Part shown: positions 4,807-11,978 of the stretch, piece after piece
Position numbering within the stretch: position 1 is the stretch's first letter
Layout of the letters: each line of letters begins with the position of its first letter
Source: a virus
Direction: 5' to 3' (one strand)
IMG/VR virus record: IMGVR_UViG_3300032087_004694
Coordinates: 1-23,933 of that record
Length of the DNA: 23,933 nt
The notes under the pieces: generated by a model
Database searches by the model: none
What the model was told of the DNA's origin: nothing
What the model saw: only the letters and a program-made list of their open reading frames with translations
Translations under genes and position numbers: made by a program

Positions 4807-6849
4807 ATGGCAATTACTTTTACTTCCTCTTTTTCATCTATTGCTGGAACGTTCTTAGGAGACTTCCAGACAGAGGATAGTGCCAGACCTCACGAATTAT
4901 CAGAATACTATAGGGGCGGAGATTTCGTTCCAGATTCTGCACAGTTTTCAGATATTCCTACTAGTGGAACAATTTCCGTTAGTGATTTTGGATTTGCCAC
5001 ATCAACACTCACATTCCAAGTAACAATTGATTCAAATGTAAACAACTTATTTTTGGACAGCTATGCCACTGCAAACGGTTGGAATGGTAATGACATACTA
5101 GAAGTTACTATTAATCCAGATGTTATAGTTGGGGCGCCAACACCAGACAGAACTACTGCTGGACTTTTTATCGGAGAAAGTGCTGGTGATCTTGACGGGC
5201 TAAGGGGCTTGCCCGCATTAACAATAGACACTAACAATACAATTATTAATAACTATGGTATTATTCATGGTTATGGAGGTACTGGCGGCGGTTTTATGAA
5301 GCTTACTGAAGCGGCATCAACTTTTTCATTTCTTCAGAGTGGTCAATATGGCGGTTCTGCAATAGAGGTGACTGGAAATAATGTTGAAATTAGAAACTAT
5401 GACAGAATTCTAGGTGGTGGTGGAGGAGGAGGATTTGGTAGAGAGCCAGGCGGTTCACCGACTTTACCATTTGTCGGAGGAGGCGGCGGCGCTGGAGCCG
5501 GACGACCTGGAGCTGGATCTACAAACTTTAATGAGACCGGTGCAGTGCAATATGATGCCTACAGTTCTACTCCTGCAAGAGGTGGAGGGGATGGCGCTTC
5601 TCGGGGGGCTACGACATCTAAAATCTATTCTGGGGAATATGGTGGATTAGACTTTACTTCAACTGGATTTAATGATGGCACCGATGGATCGAACACCTAT
5701 TACGGTGGTGGCGGCGGCGGATGGGGTCGCCCTGGAAGATTAGGAAATAGTCGGGGGTTTCCCTCCGCTGCTGGCATAGGCGGATATTCAGTTGATGCAA
5801 CTGGATTTAATGTTGAACTTCAGACTTTTCATGAGATTGGTGCTATATCAGCAGGTGATTTAGAAGGAAATGTCGATTCTGAAACTGGCGTTATTACTAC
5901 TATTAATGTAGCTAATGGAGTTTATGATAATACAAACATAAAATCATATTTGCCTGGAGCTCCTTCTGGTGGATATCCCGAACTTGATTTATATGAGTTA
6001 GCACAATCTTCTGGGGGATTGACACCAGTTTCTGGTAAAATAGAACAGCCAATTAAATTTGTAATTGATGCTACAACGAGAGTAAGAAATATTGATATTG
6101 GAGGTAAATTTTCTTACCTCGTTATAGAAAATAATGGTATGATTTTTGGTGAAGGTGGTCGAGGAAGTAGTACATCCGGTAATTCCGGAGCCCCTGGAAT
6201 TCAATTTAGTTCTAATGATGTTTGTGATACAGTATTAATTATTAATAATTCCGGAGGGTATATAGCTGGAGGCGGTGACGGCGGTCAACGAGTGATTGTT
6301 GGCAGCGGCCTTCAAGGTGATACTGCTGCAACCGCCCCTGGTGGGGGTGGAGCAGGCGGCGGGCAACCCGGCACCAGCGCACAAGCTAGTAATGATCAGG
6401 GAACCAGTAACTCAACAGTGTTTCCCGACTACTATGCACTAGGATCAATTACTGGTGCTGGTTCAAATGGCAATAGTACAGCCGATCGTCAAAGAGGAAC
6501 GAATCTTGTTGGGGGTGTAACTGTTGGATCCGGTGGGCAGGCTGGTGGTGGTGGCGGTGTTGCTGCAGCTGCTTGTAGACAGGTAAGCGGTCCGGATGAT
6601 CAAACTGCTCGAGCCTCTATGTCTGGCGGTGGTGGTGCAGTTTTCCCAGCTGGAACTACCGGAGCAAATGGTGGCGGAGGAGCGAACCTTCTAGGATTGG
6701 GATCTCCTAATGGTCAATTCGGATATGCAGCAGCTACTGCAGGTGCTGGAGGTTCGTTTGGTGATGCTAATGCTATTTCTGGAACCGGATCCTATGTAAC
6801 AAATTTCTCTTATGTAAATAATGGAACTATTTATGGGGCGATAACTTAA
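4807..6849 (+). CDS. Glycine-rich tail fibre / adhesin-like protein
   Basis: This is a 680-residue late structural protein. The N-terminal part contains SEYYRGGDFVP and IPTSGTISVSDF (about residues 32-62), a segment common at the start of marine phage fibre-like proteins. The rest alternates beta-strand turns of the form I-x-N-x-G-x-I with long glycine runs (about residues 150-158, 200-230, 298-308, and several after 450). This resembles the polyglycine-II receptor-binding domain of T-even gp38-type adhesins. It would sit at the tail-fibre tip and contact the host surface. No Shine-Dalgarno sequence is clear before ATG 4807. It is followed directly by a small gene that may encode its chaperone. 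The adhesin role is inferred. Confidence 0.75.
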   Translation: MAITFTSSFSSIAGTFLGDFQTEDSARPHELSEYYRGGDFVPDSAQFSDIPTSGTISVSDFGFATSTLTFQVTIDSNVNNLFLDSYATANGWNGNDILEVTINPDVIVGAPTPDRTTAGLFIGESAGDLDGLRGLPALTIDTNNTIINNYGIIHGYGGTGGGFMKLTEAASTFSFLQSGQYGGSAIEVTGNNVEIRNYDRILGGGGGGGFGREPGGSPTLPFVGGGGGAGAGRPGAGSTNFNETGAVQYDAYSSTPARGGGDGASRGATTSKIYSGEYGGLDFTSTGFNDGTDGSNTYYGGGGGGWGRPGRLGNSRGFPSAAGIGGYSVDATGFNVELQTFHEIGAISAGDLEGNVDSETGVITTINVANGVYDNTNIKSYLPGAPSGGYPELDLYELAQSSGGLTPVSGKIEQPIKFVIDATTRVRNIDIGGKFSYLVIENNGMIFGEGGRGSSTSGNSGAPGIQFSSNDVCDTVLIINNSGGYIAGGGDGGQRVIVGSGLQGDTAATAPGGGGAGGGQPGTSAQASNDQGTSNSTVFPDYYALGSITGAGSNGNSTADRQRGTNLVGGVTVGSGGQAGGGGGVAAAACRQVSGPDDQTARASMSGGGGAVFPAGTTGANGGGGANLLGLGSPNGQFGYAAATAGAGGSFGDANAISGTGSYVTNFSYVNNGTIYGAIT

Positions 6850-7308
6850 ATGACGTATAAGTATAGGATCACAAGAGACTCTGATTTTTCTGTTTTTGAT
6901 ACTATGGATTCTGCCGTGTCTTATATTACAGACGAGGTAGAAACATACTTAAATCAACAAACTGATATTGAGCGATATCACATTCGTGAATTAAATTATG
7001 TTTTAAAAAAGATTAATGGTCAGGTAATGCAGACTACAAAGATCAGGAATGTTACTGATCTAGATGATCCCTCTTATACAGAGAACACTGTTTTTCAAAT
7101 AGCGCATCCAAAGATACCAGAAGCTTATCATATTTCTGGACCAACATCTCTAAAACAGAAACTGGAAGAGATTAAAGTTGATTACAAAAATTGGATTCTT
7201 AGTAATAAATGGATTGAAAGATATGAATTAAAAACTGTTACTGATAGTGATGGTAACACCTCAGAGGTTACTGTTGATGTTAGTTATTTTAAAGGGTATG
7301 AGTACTAA
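6850..7308 (+). CDS. Hypothetical protein after the fibre gene, possible fibre chaperone
   Basis: ATG 6850 abuts the fibre stop codon (TAAATG), so translation is coupled. The 152-residue soluble product has mixed charge and no recognised domain. Its C-terminal third (a helix around residues 100-125, then a beta-rich tail) is shaped like the small tail-fibre assembly proteins that often follow fibre genes, and position is the only real argument for that role. It has no cysteine and no membrane segment. A strong sigma-70-type promoter for the next genes follows its stop. Confidence 0.6.
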   Translation: MTYKYRITRDSDFSVFDTMDSAVSYITDEVETYLNQQTDIERYHIRELNYVLKKINGQVMQTTKIRNVTDLDDPSYTENTVFQIAHPKIPEAYHISGPTSLKQKLEEIKVDYKNWILSNKWIERYELKTVTDSDGNTSEVTVDVSYFKGYEY

Positions 7309-7316
7309 AATAACTA

Positions 7317-7345
7317 TTTACAAACTGATAAAAGTATAGTATACT
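7317..7345 (+). promoter_or_regulatory. Sigma-70-type promoter ahead of the gp33-gp32 region
   Basis: TTTACA (7317-7322), 17-nt spacer and TATACT (7340-7345). There is no 13-bp hairpin here, unlike P1-P4. It lies 33 nt before ATG 7378 and probably drives the genes to 8114. Confidence 0.7.
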
Positions 7346-7377
7346 ACCCAAGTGTTTTAATGAAAGGAATATATTAC

Positions 7378-7560
7378 ATGGCTACTCTGAAAAATAAAAT
7401 CCGTAAGAAACACTTTGATACACAGTTCCGTAAAAAGAAACGGCAGGATAAACTCGCTGCTTTTGATATGGATTATGCTCACAATCATAATCTAGATGAA
7501 ATTTTATCTGGTAATGAGGCATATCAAGAGTTTGTGTTCGAGAAGAATAATGGATATTGA
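7378..7560 (+). CDS. Small basic protein upstream of gp33
   Basis: ATG 7378 is preferred over 7360 because AAAGGAA (7363-7369) lies between them at the right distance. The 60-residue product has a very basic first half (KNKIRKKHF, RKKKRQDK) and an acidic second half, so it may bind nucleic acid or RNA polymerase. T4 has a small DNA-binding protein gene (dsbA) before gene 33, and this gene holds the same position; there is no clear sequence match. It overlaps the gp33 start by 11 nt. Confidence 0.65.
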   Translation: MATLKNKIRKKHFDTQFRKKKRQDKLAAFDMDYAHNHNLDEILSGNEAYQEFVFEKNNGY

Positions 7561-7780
7561 AGATAAAATATTAACTAAGAAACGATTTTGTGATATGGTT
7601 GAAACTTATGTTTTTACTAAGAAAGAAACATATCTAGATGCCATTACTGATTTAATGTCTACTCATTCAATTGAACCTGAGCGAGTAGGTAATCTAATAA
7701 ATACATCAATCAAGGATAAACTAGAGGCAGAAGCCCGCAACTTAAATTTCCTTGAAAGGATTAACACACTACCCTTATGA
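7550..7780 (+). CDS. 33: gp33-like late-transcription coactivator
   Basis: The 76-residue product starts at ATG 7550, inside the end of the previous gene. The core YLDAITDL, then IEPERVGNLI, then KLEAEARNLNFL and a terminal TLPL matches the pattern I recall for T4-type gp33. gp33 bridges RNA polymerase (beta-flap) and the sliding clamp to activate late promoters. T4 gp33 is longer (112 aa), while cyanophage versions are short like this one. Position just upstream of gp32 fits the T4 order 33-59-32. Three well-placed TATAAATA promoters for window genes are expected targets. Confidence 0.75.
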   Translation: MDIEDKILTKKRFCDMVETYVFTKKETYLDAITDLMSTHSIEPERVGNLINTSIKDKLEAEARNLNFLERINTLPL

Positions 7781-7787
7781 GGAACAA

Positions 7788-8114
7788 ATGAAACGATTGG
7801 GGAATTTTATGCTTAGATTAGTCGGAATGTATATTCCATTCGTACTGGTCATCCTTGGCATTGGTGCATGTTCATATATCTACCGAGATAATTTCTTTGG
7901 TGGATTTGGCAATAATGATGAACAGACAATTGAGGAACCAGTAGAAAATGAAACAACAGAACTACCAGCTGATGTTGGAAATGACGAAGAGTCTACAACC
8001 GTTGATGAAATCGTCACAGAACCAACAGACAACAGTGACTCTGAAGAGTCCGATCTCGAATCTCTTCCAGGAATCGGTGAGTGCGTCTGCCCTAAAACCG
8101 ATGGAAGTGAATAA
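7788..8114 (+). CDS. Single-pass membrane protein with acidic tail
   Basis: ATG 7788 follows GAGGAA (7779-7784) at proper spacing; there is no upstream ATG. The 108-residue product has one hydrophobic helix (about residues 12-32, VGMYIPFVLVILGIGACSYI), then a strongly acidic, Thr/Ser-rich tail of about 70 residues ending with a C-x-C pair. It sits where T4 has gene 59 (helicase loader) but shares nothing visible with it. Topology is uncertain. Its stop codon is part of the stem-loop that precedes the gp32 promoter. Function unknown. Confidence 0.7.
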   Translation: MKRLGNFMLRLVGMYIPFVLVILGIGACSYIYRDNFFGGFGNNDEQTIEEPVENETTELPADVGNDEESTTVDEIVTEPTDNSDSEESDLESLPGIGECVCPKTDGSE

Positions 8115-8131
8115 AGGTTCAATCACCTTTT
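8113..8131 (+). terminator. Short stem-loop before the gp32 promoter
   Basis: AAAGGT (8113-8118) pairs with ACCTTT (8125-8130) around a 6-nt loop, and T continues at 8131. It overlaps the stop codon of the membrane-protein gene and ends 9 nt before the -35 box. This is a short, weak version of the hairpin-promoter layout. Confidence 0.45.
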
Positions 8132-8140
8132 AAAAAATGA

Positions 8141-8169
8141 TTGACTTTCTTGAACTTTTATAGTATGAT
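8141..8169 (+). promoter_or_regulatory. Sigma-70-type promoter of the gp32 gene
   Basis: TTGACT (8141-8146), 17-nt spacer and TATGAT (8164-8169), 40 nt before the gp32 ATG. An ATAAGGA ribosome site follows at 8193-8199. Confidence 0.75.
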
Positions 8170-8209
8170 ACAAAACTTAATATTTCAGTAATATAAGGAA
8201 AATACAAAT

Positions 8210-9109
8210 ATGTCACTTGCTTCACTTAAAAAATCCCGCACATCCTCTATTGATAAACTGGTAACTGCGGCAGCAAAACTCAATGAATCCTCCTCAGAGA
8301 ACCGTACAGGACCTGACGAGCGATTCTGGAAACCTACTGTAGATAAATCAGGTAACGGTTATGCTGTGATTCGTTTTCTTCCTGCTCCGGAAGGCGAAGA
8401 GTTGCCATGGGTTCGATACTGGGATCATGGATTTCAAGGCAAGACCACAGGTATGTGGTATATCGAGAAGTCTTTGACTTCGATTGGTCAAAAAGACCCT
8501 GTAGGTGAGTTGAACTCGCAGCTGTGGAACTCTGGTATTGATGAAGATAAGGAAACTGCCCGCAAGCAAAAGCGTCGCCTGCATTATGTTTCTAACATCT
8601 ATGTCGTATCTGATTCTGGTAATCCTGAGAATGAAGGTAAAGTCTTCCTGTATCAATATGGTAAGAAGATCTTTGATAAACTGATGGAATCTATGCAGCC
8701 TCAGTTTGAAGATGAAGATCCAATTAATCCATTTGATCTTTGGGAAGGTGCTGACTTTAAACTCAAGATTCGTAATGTAGAAGGATACCGGAACTACGAT
8801 CGGTCAGAGTTTGCATCTCCGGCAGCATTGGCGGATGATGAACAACTGGATGTAATTTACTCCAAGGTTTACCAACTGGGTGAGTTTACTGATCCTGCTA
8901 ACTATAAGTCGTATGACGAACTAAAAGCACGTCTAAATGCTGTTTTGGGTTCTGGTGAAACCTTTACTCCTCAGCAACAGGAAGACCTGTCTATTACTGC
9001 TGATACTGCTCCAATTAAAACAGTAGAACCAGTAGAGGCTCCTTCGACAAGTAGTGATGAAGATGATGACACTATGTCTTACTTCTCACGTCTTGCGAAT
9101 GAAGACTAA
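8210..9109 (+). CDS. 32: gp32 single-stranded DNA-binding protein
   Basis: The 299-residue product matches T4 gp32 (301 aa) in length and layout. It has a basic N-terminal segment (LKKSR, residues 6-10), a core OB-fold with RFLPAPEGEELPWVRYWDHG (about 55-74) and NPENEGKVFLYQYGKKIFDK (about 142-161), and an acidic C-terminal tail rich in Glu/Asp that ends SRLANED. It coats ssDNA during replication, recombination and repair, and its tail recruits replication proteins. T4 gp32 has a His/Cys3 zinc site between these core blocks; here that stretch has no cysteine, as in marine relatives. It has its own promoter. Its stop overlaps the convergent tape-measure-like gene by 4 nt. Confidence 0.92.
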   Translation: MSLASLKKSRTSSIDKLVTAAAKLNESSSENRTGPDERFWKPTVDKSGNGYAVIRFLPAPEGEELPWVRYWDHGFQGKTTGMWYIEKSLTSIGQKDPVGELNSQLWNSGIDEDKETARKQKRRLHYVSNIYVVSDSGNPENEGKVFLYQYGKKIFDKLMESMQPQFEDEDPINPFDLWEGADFKLKIRNVEGYRNYDRSEFASPAALADDEQLDVIYSKVYQLGEFTDPANYKSYDELKARLNAVLGSGETFTPQQQEDLSITADTAPIKTVEPVEAPSTSSDEDDDTMSYFSRLANED

Positions 9110-10560
9110 CCAATAAGTCCTTTGTTCATGTAAATATCTTGAGCAGCTGGGATATCTGATGCGATGGTCGTCGACTGAGCGTTGTTTGTTTCACTCACTT
9201 GGTTGATGACCGTCGTACTTCCTGCTCCAACACCTTGAACATTTTGTAGGTTCTGTCTATTTAATTCTAACAGTTGAGCTTCTAATCGAGCATTACGTTC
9301 TGCGATTCTAGCTCTTGCTGATTCTCCACCAGGAACACCAATCTCACTTGGCTCTGCGATAACTAATTCACCGCCACCTAGGAATCCTGGAATAGGAATA
9401 GCGATCTTAGGAATACTGATTCTAAGATTATCGCTCAAGAATGCAACTAATTGATCCGGAACATTCTGAATTAAATTCATAACTTTCAGAAGAGCTTCCT
9501 GTGCTCCAATCTTTAAATTTTCCACAAAGAAATCTAAAGCATTACCAATCTTTTCAAAGATACCTGGGACGATACCTTCAACTAAATTCATAATCATTCC
9601 TACTGGCGAAAGACTGAATATTGCACCAAGTGCTTCTTGTGCTTTCTCTAGTGAAAACTCTCCTTTGAAAAGATCACCAACGAAACTGGCAATCTTACCT
9701 ACATCATCAAAGATTCCTCCAATCAGATTAGAGAATAATTCTTTGAAAGAAAACTCATTTAGAACTTCTTGTGCGTTTTTAAATCCAAGTTTACCTAATA
9801 CCCAAGCAGTAGCATTCTTAAGAAGATCCAGCGGCGCTGCAACTAATGAACTAAAGAATCCTGTAACTGCACCTTCTAATGCTCCAACGATTCCGGCATC
9901 TTGATACCCCTGAATCGCCCCTTTGACCGTATCATATGCAGTAATAAGGATAGTTAAAGGTAAGAATAATCTACCCAAAATCTTACCGAAACCTTTTACG
10001 AAGTCGAGTGTTGGCATAATCTTTGCAGAAATCTTTGCAACTCTAACACCTAAGTCTTCAAAAAATAATGAAAGTCTTGCTAACAAATTAGCGATGGCAC
10101 CCATTCCTGGTATTTTTCGCAACTTAAATGCTGCATTTTCGATGACCCGTAAACCTGCTGATATACCTTTAAATGTTTCCTCTAATGCTAATAGTAAACC
10201 TTTTGAAAATACCTTAGCAAGATCTTTTACTATTTTAGCAGTAGCAACGAAGAATCCTGTAATTTGAGCCACTAAAGATCCTACGCCTAGGATATCTAAG
10301 ACGCCGAATCCACTAATATCAAATAATCCCTCTTTAACACCTGTACCGAAAGCCGTTCCCATACCTCCAGTTGGAGAAGGTGGCTCTGGTGTTCTACCTG
10401 CTTCTCTCCTAGCCTCTGCTTCATCCAGAATACTTCTTTTTTGCATGTCAAGCAAACTTTGAAAACGCTGTACAAGCGCAACGACAGCAGAGGTAGTTTT
10501 ACCTTGCTCTTCGTTCTGCATTTGTAATATTGCGGTTACGTCATTTAGTGTAGCTGCCAT
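9106..10560 (-). CDS. Tape-measure-like / baseplate-hub tail-length protein
   Basis: The 484-residue product is the last gene of the minus-strand late operon. It starts right after the stop of the gp26 frameshift frame (TAAATG). The N-terminus is a charged helix, followed by a Gly/Pro linker (about residues 55-80). The middle is a long run of hydrophobic and amphipathic helices rich in Gly, Phe and Leu (about 85-380), and the C-terminus is polar and low-complexity. This composition plus the position after the chaperone-like pair fits a tail tape measure (T4 gp29 role), which fills the tube and sets its length. At about 0.15 nm per residue it would span roughly 70 nm. No direct gp29 sequence motif was recognised, so this is an inference. 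Confidence 0.6.
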   Translation of the reverse strand: MAATLNDVTAILQMQNEEQGKTTSAVVALVQRFQSLLDMQKRSILDEAEARREAGRTPEPPSPTGGMGTAFGTGVKEGLFDISGFGVLDILGVGSLVAQITGFFVATAKIVKDLAKVFSKGLLLALEETFKGISAGLRVIENAAFKLRKIPGMGAIANLLARLSLFFEDLGVRVAKISAKIMPTLDFVKGFGKILGRLFLPLTILITAYDTVKGAIQGYQDAGIVGALEGAVTGFFSSLVAAPLDLLKNATAWVLGKLGFKNAQEVLNEFSFKELFSNLIGGIFDDVGKIASFVGDLFKGEFSLEKAQEALGAIFSLSPVGMIMNLVEGIVPGIFEKIGNALDFFVENLKIGAQEALLKVMNLIQNVPDQLVAFLSDNLRISIPKIAIPIPGFLGGGELVIAEPSEIGVPGGESARARIAERNARLEAQLLELNRQNLQNVQGVGAGSTTVINQVSETNNAQSTTIASDIPAAQDIYMNKGLIG

Positions 10561-10740
10561 TTATTTTGCTCTCTGTCGTTCGGCTTCTTCTTCAAGATAG
10601 TTGATTAGCATAGCAAGATAGATTTCTCTCTCCCAAGGTATCATATGATCGATTTCAGTCAAAGAATAATGATGATGTTGCATTAACTGGAAGTTTACCT
10701 GATAATGATTTGTCAGGTTGTCATGAGAGAGGCATACTAA
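10561..10740 (-). CDS. gp26 -1 frameshift extension (59 codons)
   Basis: This open frame begins at a TGA (10747-10749) just before the T8 run and ends at TAA 10561-10563, directly before the tape-measure ATG. It encodes 59 residues from TTA 10738-10740, including QHHHYSLTEIDHMIPWEREI and a charged helix. It has no good start: the first ATG (10683) lacks a well-spaced ribosome site. A His-rich stretch, then a 'W-E-R-E-hydrophobic' helix and an acidic end look like the C-terminal 'T' part of tail assembly chaperones. If the -1 shift occurs, gp26 (237 aa) becomes a 296-aa fusion. A small independently translated gp51-like protein of 40 aa is the alternative. Confidence 0.7.
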   Translation of the reverse strand, partial: LVCLSHDNLTNHYQVNFQLMQHHHYSLTEIDHMIPWEREIYLAMLINYLEEEAERQRAK

Positions 10741-10761
10741 AAAAAATCAGCGGTTCCTTCC
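10737..10761 (-). other. Candidate -1 programmed ribosomal frameshift site
   Basis: Reading the minus strand, the gp26 frame ends GAT TTT TTT TAG. The T TTT TTT heptamer (10746-10740) allows both tRNAs to re-pair after a -1 slip, and the stop codon follows at once. A GGAAGGA (10761-10755) lies 8 nt upstream, where a Shine-Dalgarno-like stimulator can act. A 6-bp stem (ACCTGA/TCAGGT) starts 21 nt downstream, probably too far to matter. Confidence 0.7.
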
Positions 10762-11450
10762 AGTGTCAACTTATTATCATGACCACAGCTACCACATTGA
10801 AACTCTACATCGTGTTTGAGTCGTGGCATCTTTTCAATAAAATCTCGAACCTTTATGAACTGCTCTGTCGAGAACGATTCAATAAAGTTCATCACTTCTT
10901 CAGGTGTCTCTTCTTCCAGCGAGAATCTTTCCTCTTTTGTTTCAACTGCGCTAATACAAGCAGCAATCATATCAAACGCTTGATCAGTTTGACTCCCTTT
11001 GTATTTAACCATTTTAGGGCCAATGTCTTTCAAAGTAGGATACTTCATTTCTAAAGTAATATCAGAAGACAGTTTAATCTTCTTTGCATTAGCTCCCTTA
11101 GGAACTTTAATATCAACCTTTGAGATATCTACTTTAATCTCATTAGATGTTTCACACTCGGTACACTTCGCTTTAATATCGCTAGACTCGCCTACGGACT
11201 TGCTACGGATCTGAGTGAAGAGATATTCGATGTCAAAGATCGGAAGGGTTCTTACGTTAATCTCTTCATCAATACAAGACTCAAGAGTATCGCAGATTGC
11301 TTCAAGTGAACCAAGTTCATCGCCCTGCTCTAGAGCAATCATTAAAACCTTTTCTTCTTTTACGAGATATGGTCTAAATCTAATTGTGTCGCCACTAGAT
11401 GGAATTTTTGTAGAATATTTAATCGTTTCATTAAGTTTTGGCAAAGCCAT
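10737..11450 (-). CDS. 26: gp26-like baseplate hub / tail assembly protein
   Basis: The 237-residue product resembles the T4 baseplate protein family (gp26, PF12322 by recollection; T4 gp26 is 208 aa). Features are FRPYLVKEEKVLM near residues 25-37, a C-x2-C pair at 96/99 (CTEC) and a second at 219/222 (CGSC), which could form zinc knuckles. T4 gp26 acts in hub assembly with gp51. Here it precedes the tape-measure-like gene and ends at a slippery sequence, which suggests a G-type tail chaperone role. ATG 11450 has GGAG upstream. The frame terminates at TAG 10737-10739. Confidence 0.75.
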   Translation of the reverse strand: MALPKLNETIKYSTKIPSSGDTIRFRPYLVKEEKVLMIALEQGDELGSLEAICDTLESCIDEEINVRTLPIFDIEYLFTQIRSKSVGESSDIKAKCTECETSNEIKVDISKVDIKVPKGANAKKIKLSSDITLEMKYPTLKDIGPKMVKYKGSQTDQAFDMIAACISAVETKEERFSLEEETPEEVMNFIESFSTEQFIKVRDFIEKMPRLKHDVEFQCGSCGHDNKLTLEGTADFF

Positions 11451-11468
11451 GATAATATCACTCCATAA

Positions 11469-11978
11469 TTATCTAATTCGTTCCCAGTCAGTATAGGAAA
11501 GTTGAACGCTGAGTTGTACTAATTGATTTTGATTATCGTCACCAAGTTCGATTGCTTGCATTGTTGTGGGAAATGCTTTTAATAATTTACAAGCATATAC
11601 CACTGAGTTATCGCCATGATCTAGTTGTTGAATCACAACTGTCTTGGCGTATTCACTTTTATATTTTAGTTCATAAGTGTCAAATCCAATAATTTCCTCT
11701 TGCCAGTTTTCAAAGTATCTTCTCATTGAATAGTCTTGATCAAGGAGGAATGTAAGGTTGACATCTTCAGATAAAAATCCATATGGCATTTTCTGAGACA
11801 TCATACCAATCGTTCTTTCGTTGGTTACGATTTGACGTCCAGGAATATTGACAGCACGGCAAAGAGCATCAATCGTTCTAGCATCTCCACCAAACTCTGT
11901 CGGCAAGATTACTCTGTATCTATCTGATCTAGATATACCTTTGGATACTCTACCCTTTAAGTCTTCTACACTTGCCAT
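11469..11978 (-). CDS. gp19-fold tail tube protein, probable gp54 tube initiator
   Basis: The 169-residue product has the tail-tube pattern: RYRVILP (near 21-27), LCRAVNIPGRQI (39-50), PYGF followed by DVNLTFLLDQD (about 65-82), a YFENWQEEI helix, and a final LSVQLSYTDWERI strand. Length equals T4 tube gp19 (163 aa), but the major tube gene normally lies beside the sheath and portal genes. The baseplate context (gp26, gp48 and gp4 nearby) therefore favours gp54, the protein that starts tube growth on the baseplate, or a tube paralogue. It overlaps the upstream stop as TAATG. Fold call is good; the exact role is open. Confidence 0.7.
   Translation of the reverse strand: MASVEDLKGRVSKGISRSDRYRVILPTEFGGDARTIDALCRAVNIPGRQIVTNERTIGMMSQKMPYGFLSEDVNLTFLLDQDYSMRRYFENWQEEIIGFDTYELKYKSEYAKTVVIQQLDHGDNSVVYACKLLKAFPTTMQAIELGDDNQNQLVQLSVQLSYTDWERIR

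Noticed and set aside
5414-5650. 78-codon plus-strand frame within the fibre gene
   Set aside because: Shifted frame of glycine-rich codons in the adhesin, with no ribosome site and no separate function visible.
7880-8122. Minus-strand Ser-rich frame opposite the membrane-protein gene
   Set aside because: It is the antisense of the acidic Glu/Thr-rich tail, which naturally gives Ser/Val-rich codons. No start signals.
10697-10718. 6-bp stem-loop downstream of the gp26 slippery site as a frameshift stimulator
   Set aside because: It starts 21 nt after the heptamer, beyond the usual 5-9 nt spacing, and the stem is short. The upstream SD-like motif is the better candidate.
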